A stretch of DNA of 58,080 nucleotides from CAADGL01 sp964643885. GTDB taxonomy: Bacteria; Planctomycetota; Phycisphaerae; UBA1845; Fen-1342. The position numbers were made by a program, and so were the translations under genes. The stretch spans positions 1-58,080 of the forward strand of contig CAZXUI010000022.1 in assembly GCA_964643885.1 (NCBI GenBank). The letters run 5' to 3'. This document shows positions 18,952 to 26,530 of this stretch, piece by piece (within the stretch, counting starts at the first letter, position 1; each line of letters begins with the position of its first letter). Below the pieces are notes generated by a model. That model saw only the letters and a program-made list of their open reading frames with translations, had not been told where the DNA came from and did no database searches.

Positions 18952-20169
18952 ATGCTGCTGGCCGACTTTCCATTCGAGGGTTCCGCGCTGTCGATCTGGT
19001 TCTGGGTCACGGCGCTGGTCGGGCTGGTCTGGCTGCGCCGGCATTTGGACCTGGCCCGCGGCCGGAAGGAGCCGATCCTGACGGCGGATGAGCCCGGGCC
19101 CGAGGGGGCGGCGCTGCCGCCGCTGAGCATGCTGGTGGCCGCCAAGGACGAACAGGAGAACATCGTCCGGTGCATCGAGGGGCTGCTGGCGCAGGACTAT
19201 CCGGAGCTTCAGATCATCGTGATCGACGACCGCAGCGCGGACCGAACGGGGGCGTTGATCGACGAGCTGGCCGCACGGGATGCGCGCGTGACGGCAGTGC
19301 ACGTGCGCGAACTGCCGGCCGGCTGGTTCGGCAAGAACCACGCGATGCACCTGGGCGTACAGCAGGCGCGGGGGCGCTGGCTCTGCTTTTCGGATGCGGA
19401 TTGCACGTATGAATCGCCGCGGCTGCTGCGGGCGGCAATGAACTTCGCCCTGCGCGAGCGGGTGGACTTTCTGTCGGTGCTGCCGCGGCTGGAGGCGAGC
19501 AGCATCTGGGAGACGATCGTACAGCCGGTGGCGGGGGCGATCATGCTCTTCTGGTTCCCGCCGCAGAAGGTCAACAGCACGTCGTCGCCGGTGGCATACG
19601 CGAACGGGGCATTCATGTTGATGCCGCGCGAGACGTATGACCGCCTGGGCGGGCACGAGCCGGTGCGGGCGACGCTGAACGAGGACATGCACCTGGCGAG
19701 GCGGACGAAGGCGGCCGGGCTGCGGCTGCGCGTGATCCGCGGGAGCGACCTCTATCGCGTGCGGATGTACACGGGATTCGGGGCGATCTGGCGCGGCTGG
19801 AGCCGGATTTTCTACGGGTGCTTCGGGACTCTGCCTCGGCTGCTGGCGAGCGTGGCGATGCTCTCGATCTTCAGCGTCGCGCCCTACGTGACGCTGCTTC
19901 TATCGCCTCTGGCCGGCGGGGCCGGGGTCTGGCTGGCCGCCGCGGCCCTTTTCACGATTCTGGCCCAGCAGTCGATTCTCTGGCCGCTCTACCGGCTGAG
20001 CGGGATCGCTCCCGGATGGGCGTTGACTTACCCGATCGGGGCGGCGATCTGCCTGGGAATGACGCTGAACGCAATTCGCCGGCTGGGCGGCACCTCGACG
20101 ACCTGGCGGGGGACGACCTACGTGGGTGGCGCGGCTGCCGAGCAGGCCCGGCGGCCGGCCGCCAGTTGA
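18952..20169 (+). CDS. Membrane family 2 glycosyltransferase (CrtQ/hopene-GT type)
   Basis: 405 residues. One membrane helix at about 12-28, then a GT2 domain: SMLVAAKDEQENI (about 59-71), VIDDRSADRTG with Asp92-Asp93, CFSDADC with the DAD motif at 148-150, the WFGKNHAMHLG segment (about 125-135) and a later LNEDMHLARR acid site. Several hydrophobic helices end the protein. The order and the 'W.GK..A...G' motif match the CrtQ/HpnB-like group that glycosylates carotenoids or other lipids, though related enzymes make other glycolipids. Start ATG at 18952; a GTG nine codons upstream (18925) is also possible. No terpenoid genes lie next to it, so the acceptor is open. Confidence 0.85.
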   Translation: MLLADFPFEGSALSIWFWVTALVGLVWLRRHLDLARGRKEPILTADEPGPEGAALPPLSMLVAAKDEQENIVRCIEGLLAQDYPELQIIVIDDRSADRTGALIDELAARDARVTAVHVRELPAGWFGKNHAMHLGVQQARGRWLCFSDADCTYESPRLLRAAMNFALRERVDFLSVLPRLEASSIWETIVQPVAGAIMLFWFPPQKVNSTSSPVAYANGAFMLMPRETYDRLGGHEPVRATLNEDMHLARRTKAAGLRLRVIRGSDLYRVRMYTGFGAIWRGWSRIFYGCFGTLPRLLASVAMLSIFSVAPYVTLLLSPLAGGAGVWLAAAALFTILAQQSILWPLYRLSGIAPGWALTYPIGAAICLGMTLNAIRRLGGTSTTWRGTTYVGGAAAEQARRPAAS

Positions 20170-20287
20170 CAGTTCGAAAAAAGTTAGGAATTTTCGGCCG
20201 ATCAAAACGGCGTGGATATGGTTGTCGAACCCCTTGGCAACCACAGCATTTAGGGGTATCTCGCACTCTACGGCGCGCGAATTTTTC

Positions 20288-20316
20288 TTGACAGCCGGCG
20301 ATTGTTAGGTTATTAT
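20288..20316 (+). promoter_or_regulatory. Consensus sigma-70 promoter upstream of lexA
   Basis: TTGACA at 20288-20293 and TATTAT at 20311-20316 are separated by exactly 17 bp. This is the best housekeeping promoter in the window, and it lies in an AT-rich pocket that begins at about 20170. The predicted transcript starts near 20323 and has a leader of almost 390 bases before lexA, which contains a well-placed GTG reading frame. No repeated operator (LexA box) was recognised by eye. Confidence 0.8.
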
Positions 20317-20366
20317 TCGTATAAGTGGACCTGATAACGCGTCGCTGGCATGCAAAGGAGTGCATC

Positions 20367-20936
20367 GTGACAGTCCACGACCAGCTCGACGGACGATTGC
20401 TTTGCCTTCTCGGTCCCGGCGGAGAGTATTGCAGCGAGGTTCGGCCGGCCGCTCGGAGATCGAAGCGGTTGGTCGTCTCGTCGTTGGATGCCCACGAGGT
20501 GCGGCGGCTGGCCGAGTCGCTTCGGGCGTGCCGTTCCGTCGTCAGCGGGGCGGCCTCGCTCTCATCCGGGCAGACGGCGAGCAGTCTCGACGCCGCCGGT
20601 GACGTGCGTGTCTGGTCGGCCGAGCGGGCGAGGTCCGCAGGTGGGCGGAGCCTTCCGCCCGTGATTTTTGGTTCGTTAAGTGCCTATCTGGCCGAGGAGT
20701 GGTCGGATGCCCCGTCGAAAGAGTGCGTCCCCTCAAGCGTCGCTGACGCCGAAGCAGTTGCGGGTACTGACCTTCATCCGCGACTTCACGCGAGCCCGCG
20801 GCTACGCGCCGACGATGCAGGAGCTCGCCGACGACTTCGGCGTGAGCAAGGTCACCGTGTTCGAGCACATCGTCGCTCTCCAACGCAAGGGCTATCTGCG
20901 GCGTTCCAGGCACAAGGCACGCTCTTTGCGACTTAG
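20367..20936 (+). CDS. Candidate reading frame in the lexA leader, overlapping lexA
   Basis: A GTG at 20367 has AAAGGAG seven bases upstream and lies about 45 bases after the predicted transcript start. The frame runs 189 codons and ends 230 bases inside lexA in a different frame. The first 113 codons have the high third-position GC expected of coding sequence here and read as a small Ser/Arg/Leu-rich protein. The last 77 residues look like out-of-frame lexA. Either this is a real gene with a long overlap, a gene broken by a frameshift near 20700, or a leader whose translation tunes lexA. I recognise no domain. Low confidence as a functional protein. Confidence 0.3.
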   Translation: MTVHDQLDGRLLCLLGPGGEYCSEVRPAARRSKRLVVSSLDAHEVRRLAESLRACRSVVSGAASLSSGQTASSLDAAGDVRVWSAERARSAGGRSLPPVIFGSLSAYLAEEWSDAPSKECVPSSVADAEAVAGTDLHPRLHASPRLRADDAGARRRLRREQGHRVRAHRRSPTQGLSAAFQAQGTLFAT

Positions 20937-21336
20937 CGAGGACCTGGAGCTCCCGGATGAGCGGCCGACGGTCCTCCCCCTGGCGGGCACGATCGCCGCC
21001 GGCCGGCCGATCGAGGCGATCGAAGACCGCGAGGTGCTGAACCTGGAGGACCTGTTCGTCTCGCCGCACGGCTGTTTCGCCCTGCGCGTCCGGGGCGACA
21101 GCATGATCGAAGACAATATCTGCGACGGCGACTTCGTGGTCGTCGAGCAGCGGAACACCGCCCGCGACGGGGAGACGGTCGTCGCCCTGCTGGAGGACGG
21201 CGAGGCGACGCTGAAGCGCTTCTATCGCACGCGCGACGGCATCAAGCTTCAGCCGGCCAACCCGGCCTATGAGCCGCTCTTCGTCAAGGACGTGCAGATT
21301 CAGGGGGTCGTCGTCGGCGTCATCCGCCGGTTCTGA
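20707..21336 (+). CDS. lexA: LexA repressor
   Basis: SOS-response repressor, 209 residues. The N-terminal winged-helix DNA-binding domain (LTPKQLRVLTFIRDFTRARGYAPTMQELADDFGVSKVTVFEHIVAL) is followed by a linker and the S24 self-cleavage domain: scissile Ala98-Gly99 (TIAAGRP), catalytic Ser132 (RGDSMIEDN) and Lys170 (ATLKRFYR). All residues for RecA-stimulated autocleavage are present. The start MPRRKSA at 20707 has GAGGAG seven bases upstream; an in-frame ATG at 20680 is less well placed. The recognition helix (GVSKVTVFEHI) differs from E. coli LexA, so the operator is likely to differ as well. It is convergent with lutC. Confidence 0.95.
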   Translation: MPRRKSASPQASLTPKQLRVLTFIRDFTRARGYAPTMQELADDFGVSKVTVFEHIVALQRKGYLRRSRHKARSLRLSEDLELPDERPTVLPLAGTIAAGRPIEAIEDREVLNLEDLFVSPHGCFALRVRGDSMIEDNICDGDFVVVEQRNTARDGETVVALLEDGEATLKRFYRTRDGIKLQPANPAYEPLFVKDVQIQGVVVGVIRRF

Positions 21337-21369
21337 GGCAGGCCGCGTGCCGCACGCAATTCGCCACGC

Positions 21370-21390
21370 GCCCCGGCCGCCGGCTGGGGC
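21370..21390. terminator. Hairpin between convergent lexA and lutC
   Basis: A 9-bp inverted repeat (one G-U pair) with a 3-base loop lies in the 57 bp between the two stop codons. It has no T-run on either side, so it may end transcription from both directions only weakly or with Rho. The position is the main support. Confidence 0.4.
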
Positions 21391-21393
21391 GGG

Positions 21394-22065
21394 TCACGCG
21401 TCCTCCACGACGAAGATGTACGCCAGCCGCGGGCCGTGCACGCCGGTCACCAGCACGCCCTCGATATCCGCCGTCTTGCTCGGGCCCGTAATCAGACACG
21501 AGCTCGACGGCTGCTCCGCACGATCCGCCAGAGCGGCATAGTAGTCATACACGTCCGGCAGAATCTGCGAACGCCCGACCAGCGCGACGTGGACCGGCGG
21601 CAGCAGACTCGCACTTCGTGAGCGGCCCGCACCGGTCTCGCAGACGATCGATCCCGTCTCCGCCACGGCGGCCGCAACGCCCGTGATCGCCACCTCCGCC
21701 GCGAAAAGCTCCTCCTCCGACCAGCGCCCCTCGCTGAGCAACCGCGCCCCGCCCGCCAACAGGGCCGGCCGCAGCGCGTCCGCCGCCGATGCCAGCAGGC
21801 CCGGCAGCCCACCCAGCGACAGCAGCACGACCCGGCCGTGCTCCAACGCCGCGGCCGCCGCCCGAGGTGTGCAATCATCGACACGGCAACGAGAAACCTG
21901 GGCGCCGGCCGCCGTGGCGGCGGCGACGAAGCGCTCGAGCGTGTCGCCGCCGGCCGCCACCTGCCGCACGATTCCCTCGAAATCGGTCGGCCGCGGCGTC
22001 GCCGGACGCCGGCCGCCCAGTCGTTGCCGCAACTCGGCCGCAAAGTCGCGCACCGGATCGCTCAT
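21394..22065 (-). CDS. lutC: Lactate utilization protein LutC (LUD domain)
   Basis: Third subunit of the LutABC L-lactate oxidation complex. The 223 residues consist of one LUD domain: a variable N-terminus, the central GRVVLLSLGGLPGLL segment, AITGVAAAVAETGSIVCETG (the family's 'A.TG...A.TGS' signature) and the C-terminal TGPSKTADIEGVLVTGVHGP motif. The ATG at 22065 overlaps the lutB stop (ATGA). Known LutC proteins have no cluster of their own and act with LutA and LutB. It is the last cistron of the set. Confidence 0.92.
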   Translation of the reverse strand: MSDPVRDFAAELRQRLGGRRPATPRPTDFEGIVRQVAAGGDTLERFVAAATAAGAQVSRCRVDDCTPRAAAAALEHGRVVLLSLGGLPGLLASAADALRPALLAGGARLLSEGRWSEEELFAAEVAITGVAAAVAETGSIVCETGAGRSRSASLLPPVHVALVGRSQILPDVYDYYAALADRAEQPSSSCLITGPSKTADIEGVLVTGVHGPRLAYIFVVEDA

Positions 22066-23462
22066 GCGTCTCCATCCCCCAGCCGCTCGGACCAAACCTG
22101 GCGAAAGCTCCGGCTCGGCGGCGCCGGCAGGTCGCGGGCGACGGTCCAGCCGGCCAGCGGGCCGACCCCGCGGCATACCCAGCCGTCGGTTCGCGGCCGG
22201 GCGAGCAGGCGAAACAGCCGCTGTGCGAGCCGATATCGCCACGCGGCACCCATGCACCAGCGCCAGACTCGCATCGCGACGCGTTTGCCCAGCGGCTGGG
22301 CGTGCGCCGTGCGGGCGCGCGAGCGAACGATCAGCGACGGGATGTCGATCCGGACCGGGCAGGCGACATAGCACGCGCCGCACAGGCTCGACGCCCGCGG
22401 CAGCTCGTCATGCCGCGAGTCGCGGGCGAGCAGCGGCGAGACGAGGATGCCGATCGGGCCGGGGTAGACGCTGCCATAGGCATGGCCGCCGAGATTGCGA
22501 TAGACCGGGCAGGCGTTCAGACACGCCCCGCAGCGAATACAGCGCAGAACCTCCTCAAACGGGCTGCCGAGCAGCTCACTGCGGCCGCCATCCAGCAGGA
22601 TCACGTGCAGCTCCTGCGGGCCGTCGACGTCGAAGGCGCGTCGCGGACCGTGGATCAGTGTCGTGTAGACCGTCAGCGGCTGGCCCGTGCTCGATCGCGC
22701 GAGCAGCTTCAGGAAGACCGGCAGCTCGCGCAGCGAGGGGATCAGTTTCTCGATGCCCATCAGCGCGATGTGCACACGTGGCCGTGTGATCGTCATGCGC
22801 CCGTTGCCTTCATTGGTGCAGATGCACAGCGTGCCGCTCTCGGCCATGCCGAAGTTGACGCCGGTGATGCCGAGATCGCAGCGGCGGAAGATCTCGCGCA
22901 GATAGCCACGGGCGACGCGCGTCAGTTCGACCGGGTCCTCCGTGTAGGCGCAGCCGGTCTCGCGAACCATCGCCTCGGCCACCTGCCGGCGGTCCTTGTG
23001 GATGATCGGCGTGACGATGTGGCTCGGATGGTCGCGATCGATCTGGACGATGAACTCGCCCAGGTCCGTCTCGACCACGCGAATGCCGTGCTGACCGAGG
23101 GCGTCATTGAGCCGCACCTCCTCGCTGGTCATGCTCTTGGATTTGACGGCCAGCGTCGCCCCGCTGTCGCGGGCGATGCGCGAGATCAGCTCGCAGGCAT
23201 CCTCGGCCGAGCGGGCCAGATGGACGCGTCCGCCGGCGCGCTCGACGCTGGCGGCGAACAGTTCGAGATAGTCGGGCAAGCGCTCGAGCGTGTGCTGCTT
23301 GATCTGTGCCGCCAGGGCACGAAGGCCCTCGGGGTCGTGCAGTTGGTTCATTCCGGCCGCACGCGCGGCGACCTTGTGCAGCGTCGCCAGGTGCACGGCG
23401 CGGAGCACACGCTCGTCGCGCACGCCGGCCGCGACGCGGCGGCTGAACGCCGACCCGCTCAT
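22062..23462 (-). CDS. lutB: Lactate utilization iron-sulfur protein LutB
   Basis: Iron-sulfur subunit of the LutABC complex that oxidises L-lactate to pyruvate. The 466 residues begin at MSGSAF, where the ATG overlaps the lutA stop. The N-terminal LUD domain includes KSKSMTSEEV and GVNFGMAESGTL; then come two 4Fe-4S motifs, CIRCGACLNACPVYR and CGACYVACPVRIDIP, with all eight cysteines present, and a C-terminal DUF3390-like basic helical part with several Arg/Trp clusters. The length fits LutB/YkgF. Electron acceptor genes are not nearby. Confidence 0.95.
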   Translation of the reverse strand: MSGSAFSRRVAAGVRDERVLRAVHLATLHKVAARAAGMNQLHDPEGLRALAAQIKQHTLERLPDYLELFAASVERAGGRVHLARSAEDACELISRIARDSGATLAVKSKSMTSEEVRLNDALGQHGIRVVETDLGEFIVQIDRDHPSHIVTPIIHKDRRQVAEAMVRETGCAYTEDPVELTRVARGYLREIFRRCDLGITGVNFGMAESGTLCICTNEGNGRMTITRPRVHIALMGIEKLIPSLRELPVFLKLLARSSTGQPLTVYTTLIHGPRRAFDVDGPQELHVILLDGGRSELLGSPFEEVLRCIRCGACLNACPVYRNLGGHAYGSVYPGPIGILVSPLLARDSRHDELPRASSLCGACYVACPVRIDIPSLIVRSRARTAHAQPLGKRVAMRVWRWCMGAAWRYRLAQRLFRLLARPRTDGWVCRGVGPLAGWTVARDLPAPPSRSFRQVWSERLGDGDA

Positions 23463-24202
23463 TCCTGCGGCTCCATCAGACCGAGCGATTCGGCCAGGCA
23501 CTCGGCCAGGTGCTTGAACCGCAGCGGCGATCCACGTCGATGAGCGCCGCCCGCGAGTTGCAACCCGCAGCCTCCCTCGTTGCAGACGACCATGCGGCAG
23601 CCGGTGGCCTCCAGCTCTCCCAGCTTGTCATCCAGCATGCGTCCGCTGACCGCCGGCAGATCCACGCTGAACGTACCGCCGAATCCGCAGCAAAGGTCTG
23701 CCAGCCGCGGCGGGCGAAAGCTTTCGCCCGCGGCCGACTCGAGCAGCCTCGCGAGCTGCGGCAGCGGCTGAATCTCCCTTGCGTGGCACGGATAATGAAA
23801 CGTGACCGGCTCGGGGAATCGCAGATGCTGCTCAAGCGATACACCGAGTTGCCGCTGAAGGAACGTGACGAATTCGTGCGTCCGCGCGGCCAGGCGCTCC
23901 GCGGCCGCATGCAGCCCCGCATCGTGCCTCAGCAGCTCCGGAAAGTGTAGCCGCACCATCGCCGCGCAGGACGCCGACGGCGTGACGACCGCTTCGTACG
24001 GGCCGAACAGCTCGACCATGCGTCGTGCGAGCGGCCGGGCGTGCTGCTCCAGGCCGCTGTTGAACGCGGGCTGCCCGCAGCAGGTCTGCCCGGCCGGAAA
24101 CTCCACCTGGCAACCGAAGTGCCGCAGGACGCGCACAACCGCCTCCCCCACGCGCGGAAAGAACGTGTCGGTCAGACAGGTGACGAAGAGCGCAACGCGC
24201 AC
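23459..24202 (-). CDS. lutA: Lactate utilization protein LutA (CCG domains)
   Basis: LutA/YkgE subunit with two cysteine-rich CCG domains. From the chosen GTG at 24202 the product has 247 residues and starts VRVALFVTCL, where family members start; GGAG lies nine bases upstream. An upstream TTG (24265) would add 21 basic residues that the family lacks. Motifs: TCCGQPAFNSG in the first half, FHYPCHAR in the middle and LCCGFGGTFS in the second half, with a closing RFKHLAECLA. It is the first of the lut cistrons. The preceding gene on this strand ends only about 125 bp upstream, so read-through from the long operon is possible. Confidence 0.93.
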   Translation of the reverse strand: MRVALFVTCLTDTFFPRVGEAVVRVLRHFGCQVEFPAGQTCCGQPAFNSGLEQHARPLARRMVELFGPYEAVVTPSASCAAMVRLHFPELLRHDAGLHAAAERLAARTHEFVTFLQRQLGVSLEQHLRFPEPVTFHYPCHAREIQPLPQLARLLESAAGESFRPPRLADLCCGFGGTFSVDLPAVSGRMLDDKLGELEATGCRMVVCNEGGCGLQLAGGAHRRGSPLRFKHLAECLAESLGLMEPQE

Positions 24203-24326
24203 GGGCCGTGACTCCGATTCGCGACGCGGCGCGGCACGCCGCAATCCGCGAATGATAGTCGACAAACGAGTGCGCTGTCGCGAGCGGGCATGTCAGGATG
24301 CGTAGGAGGCGCGTCGGCCGGACCGC

Positions 24327-25502
24327 TCAGCGCGGCTGCGTCGTCGGCGCGGGCAGTGACGCGGGCGTCGACGCCGGCTGGCGGAACTCATCGACCGGCG
24401 CCAGCGTGAGCGTCGCCTCGCTCGGCGCCCGGTCGCGCGTGTATTCGACGCGGATCGTCTCACCCGCCGCGCGGCGGGCCATCACGCGGCGGAACGCGAC
24501 GATGTCGGGCGTCGGCTGGCCGTCGATACTCGTGATGACGTCTCCGGCCCGCAGCCCCGCATCCGCCGCCGGCCCGCGCGGCTCGCCGATAATCTGCACA
24601 CCGCCGCTCGGCTGCGAGGCCGGCTGCGTGTCCGGCTCGCCGATTACCGGCCGGCGGCTATCCAGCGAAATCCCGAGCAGACCGCGCTCAAGATCCTCGC
24701 CCGCGGCGAGCTTGGTCCAGCGGCCGGCGATGTACTCGGTGTGTATCGCGAAACCGATGCCGGAGTCGTACCACTCGACGCCGGCCGTCTCGTCGTCCAC
24801 CTGTGGGCTGAGCGGGACACACACACCCATCACGCGGCCGGCCAGGTCGAAAAGCGGCCCGCCGTAGTTGGCGGGCGAGATCTTCGCATCCGTCTGAATC
24901 GCCAGACCGTTGATGCGGTCCAGCGCGCTGATCACGCCGACGGCAACCGCCGGCCGCGGGCTGGCGTGGCCGAATCCGGCGGCCAGCGCCCACTGTCCCG
25001 GACGCAGCTCAGCGAGGCTGGCCAGCTCGGGCACGGGCAGGTCTGTCGCCTCGATCTTCAGCAGAGCGAGGCGGGCGAGCCGGTCACGGGCGACGAGGCG
25101 GGCGACGAAGCGGCGCCCGTCGTGCAGGGTCACCGTGATGATGAGCGGATCACGGACGAAGTTGATGCTGCTGGTGAGGATGTGCCCATCGGGCGACCAG
25201 ATGACGCCCGTCGTCGGGCCATCCGCCTGGCGAAAGCCGGTCGCCGGCTGCGGCGGGCCGTCACCATCTTCCGATTGCACAGGCTGTGCGCCGCCGATCG
25301 TATCGATGCGGACGATCGTCGGCTCGACGCGCTCGAGGGCCGCCTGAAAGACGCGTTGAAGCCGGCCGGCGTCGATCAGCGGCTCGACGGTGCCCGCCGC
25401 CTGTGCCGCGCTCGTGGAAAAAATGGGCGGCGCGGCAGCCGGCGCAGCCGCCGCCAGGACCGCAACGACGGTGGATGCAACCGTTCGCCGGATGGGGATC
25501 AT
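24327..25502 (-). CDS. HtrA-like PDZ protein without catalytic triad (paralogue 3)
   Basis: 391 residues: signal peptide (1-36), trypsin-like domain (about 50-245) and PDZ domain (about 290-370), the DegP/HtrA layout. The catalytic residues are gone: the His position in 'T-N-A-H-V-V' reads TSSINF (Ile113), the Asp position reads ARLALLKI (Arg144), and the Ser of 'GNSGG' reads ANYGG (Tyr213). The glycines and the fold-defining strands are conserved, so this is a pseudoprotease rather than a decayed gene. The PDZ domain is intact (LRAGDVITSIDGQP). The start overlaps the upstream stop. Probably periplasmic; it may bind substrates or steer the active paralogue. Confidence 0.88.
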   Translation of the reverse strand: MIPIRRTVASTVVAVLAAAAPAAAPPIFSTSAAQAAGTVEPLIDAGRLQRVFQAALERVEPTIVRIDTIGGAQPVQSEDGDGPPQPATGFRQADGPTTGVIWSPDGHILTSSINFVRDPLIITVTLHDGRRFVARLVARDRLARLALLKIEATDLPVPELASLAELRPGQWALAAGFGHASPRPAVAVGVISALDRINGLAIQTDAKISPANYGGPLFDLAGRVMGVCVPLSPQVDDETAGVEWYDSGIGFAIHTEYIAGRWTKLAAGEDLERGLLGISLDSRRPVIGEPDTQPASQPSGGVQIIGEPRGPAADAGLRAGDVITSIDGQPTPDIVAFRRVMARRAAGETIRVEYTRDRAPSEATLTLAPVDEFRQPASTPASLPAPTTQPR

Positions 25503-26530
25503 GGTCGCGCCTCGGCCGGCTCGACGGTCAGCTCAGCGAAGATGACCTGCTCGCCGCGCTTGAGCGTCAGCTCCAACCGCACTGTCGGCGGAATGCCCGC
25601 CAGCAGGCGCGTGAAGTCATCGCAAGTCGCGACGGGCTGGCCGTTGAGCGACAGAATCAAGTCGTTCGGGCGGATATCGGCACGGGCCGCGGGCGAATTG
25701 GCCCGCACGCGCTCGACGTACGCCGGGCTCTCGCGGCCGGCTACGTCGAACAGGCGCAATCCCACCTGGGCCGGCTCGATGCCGGCCGGTGGCTGCGGGG
25801 GAGAGTCGGACGACGCCCGGGCCGCGGCGGGCTCGCGCGCCTGCATGACAAACTCCGCGACCTGTTCGACCGGCATCGCGTAGTTGAGCCACGTGTTCGT
25901 CAGCCGGCTCTGCACCTCCTTGCCGATGACGCCGACCAGCCGACCGTCGAGATCGATCAACGCGCCGCCGGCCGAACCGGGACTGGAGACGATCACATCC
26001 GTCAGCAGGACGGGCCCGTCATACGGAATCTCCTGCATGCGGCGGCGGGCATCGAGCCGGGCTCGCCCGGAGAGCACGCCGATCGCCACCGATACCGGCT
26101 CCGGCCCATCTGCCACCTTGAAGGGATTGGCGGCTGCGATGACCCAGTCGCCGCCGGTCAGGTGCTGGCTCGTGCCCAGCTCGAAGTGCGGCAGGTCGGT
26201 CGCCTCGACCTTCAGCAGCGCGAGCTGGCGGACCTCGTCGCGGGCGACGACGGCCGCCGCAAGCCGACGCCCATCCGGAAGTACCACGCGCGGCACTTCG
26301 CTCTCGAGCAGGCTCGACAGGGCGGTGACGATGTAGCCGTCGCTCGAGACGATCACACCGCTTCCGTAGCCTTTGACACGGCCGACGCTGGCGCCGTAGA
26401 GCTTGACGACCCGCTCGGTCGCCAGGCCGACGGCATACTCGACCCTGCCCGGCGAAACCGTTTGTGCGCAAACGGCGAGCGGCGCGAGCAGCAGCGCCAC
26501 AGCGGCCGGCAGGAAGCGCACTCGGCTCAT
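25499..26530 (-). CDS. HtrA-like PDZ protein without catalytic triad (paralogue 2)
   Basis: 343 residues with a signal peptide (1-22), a trypsin-fold domain and a C-terminal PDZ domain (DIRPNDLILSLNGQP). Triad positions are changed differently from paralogue 3: the His site reads GYIVTALSSL (Ser72), the Asp site reads RQLALLKV (Gln102) and the nucleophile motif reads PGSAGGAL (Ala187 in place of Ser). Independent loss in the two copies suggests selection for a non-catalytic role. The surrounding strands (GSGVIVSSDGYIV, AAANPFKV, LVGVIG) are well kept. The ATG at 26530 overlaps the stop of the active protease gene (ATGA). Confidence 0.88.
   Translation of the reverse strand: MSRVRFLPAAVALLLAPLAVCAQTVSPGRVEYAVGLATERVVKLYGASVGRVKGYGSGVIVSSDGYIVTALSSLLESEVPRVVLPDGRRLAAAVVARDEVRQLALLKVEATDLPHFELGTSQHLTGGDWVIAAANPFKVADGPEPVSVAIGVLSGRARLDARRRMQEIPYDGPVLLTDVIVSSPGSAGGALIDLDGRLVGVIGKEVQSRLTNTWLNYAMPVEQVAEFVMQAREPAAARASSDSPPQPPAGIEPAQVGLRLFDVAGRESPAYVERVRANSPAARADIRPNDLILSLNGQPVATCDDFTRLLAGIPPTVRLELTLKRGEQVIFAELTVEPAEARP

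Noticed and set aside
20166..20194. TTGACA at the end of the GT2 gene as a promoter
   Set aside because: The hexamer at 17 bp distance is AATTTT, a poor -10 box; the pair at 20288-20316 is far better.
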